A stretch of DNA of 22,694 nt from NCBI RefSeq assembly GCF_029054785.1, contig NZ_JAIDEN010000030.1, positions 1 through 22,694 of the forward strand. The letters are read 5' to 3'. Source of the DNA: Duncaniella sp. (GTDB taxonomy: Bacteria; Bacteroidota; Bacteroidia; Bacteroidales; Muribaculaceae). Below the pieces are notes generated by a model that ran no database searches, had not been told where the DNA came from, and worked only from the letters and a program-made list of their open reading frames with translations. Positions 22,631 through 22,694 of this stretch are shown one piece after another; position 1 is the first letter of the stretch, and every line of letters begins with the position of its first letter. The translations under genes were made by a program, and so were the position numbers.

Positions 22631-22694
22631 CCGGCCCCACTAAAACAAAACTCCGAGCCAACGACACAAAAGGAAATCTCCTATCGCTACTACA

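Overview
The window looks like chromosomal DNA of a Bacteroidota bacterium, order Bacteroidales, perhaps a Muribaculaceae-like gut species (the family is inferred, not proven). Supporting signs are Bacteroidetes-type promoters (TTTG, about 20 bp, TAnnTTTG), a type IX secretion system (T9SS) sortase and plug protein, a T9SS-type cargo tail, lipoproteins with acidic residues after the lipobox Cys, a DPP4-type peptidase and a secreted GH43 enzyme. No rRNA, CRISPR array or complete insertion sequence is visible.

Layout. (1) 1-2265 is visibly richer in A+T than the rest and looks accessory. It holds a gene-poor stretch with repeats and a possible decayed minus-strand ORF, then a two-gene plus-strand operon (DUF4595-like lipoprotein and a short secreted protein with a T9SS-like tail), a 130-bp MITE-like element with a TAA target duplication, and a strong terminator. 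(2) 2266-5710 is a minus-strand run: ung, a C_GCAxxG_C_C protein, the T9SS plug protein, a DUF3109 Cys-rich protein and a small lipoprotein. (3) 5850-6234 carries tRNA-Arg(CCG) and tRNA-Leu(UAA), each with its own promoter and terminator. (4) 6331-13366 is a plus-strand run: a TrpB2-type tryptophan synthase beta chain, the PorU sortase (TTG start overlapping trpB), fmt and a YeiH-family transporter, ending at a 21-bp perfect hairpin shared with the convergent miaA. (5) 13441-17974 is minus-strand: DPP4-like peptidase, an uncharacterised six-TM protein with a possible degenerate Nudix-like domain, and miaA. (6) 18046-19503 is a coiled-coil protein with an acidic N-terminal segment and an AT-hook-like C-terminal motif, divergent from a secreted GH43 enzyme (19796-21430). 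(7) 21542-22630 is a tyrosine-recombinase-like protein lacking key catalytic residues and the end of the catalytic domain.

How they fit together. Plug and PorU act in T9SS export and maturation of surface proteins, and the 1311 product may be a client. The DPP4 and GH43 proteins point to growth on peptides and plant-type glycans. ung, fmt, miaA and the tRNAs are housekeeping. Several minus-strand ORFs could be extended to alternative upstream starts, but ATG choices supported by signal peptides, short gene overlaps or promoter positions are used here. No convincing wholly new multi-gene system is seen. The best leads are the degenerate recombinase, the 6-TM/Nudix-like protein, the AT-hook coiled-coil protein and the lipoprotein/T9SS-cargo pair.
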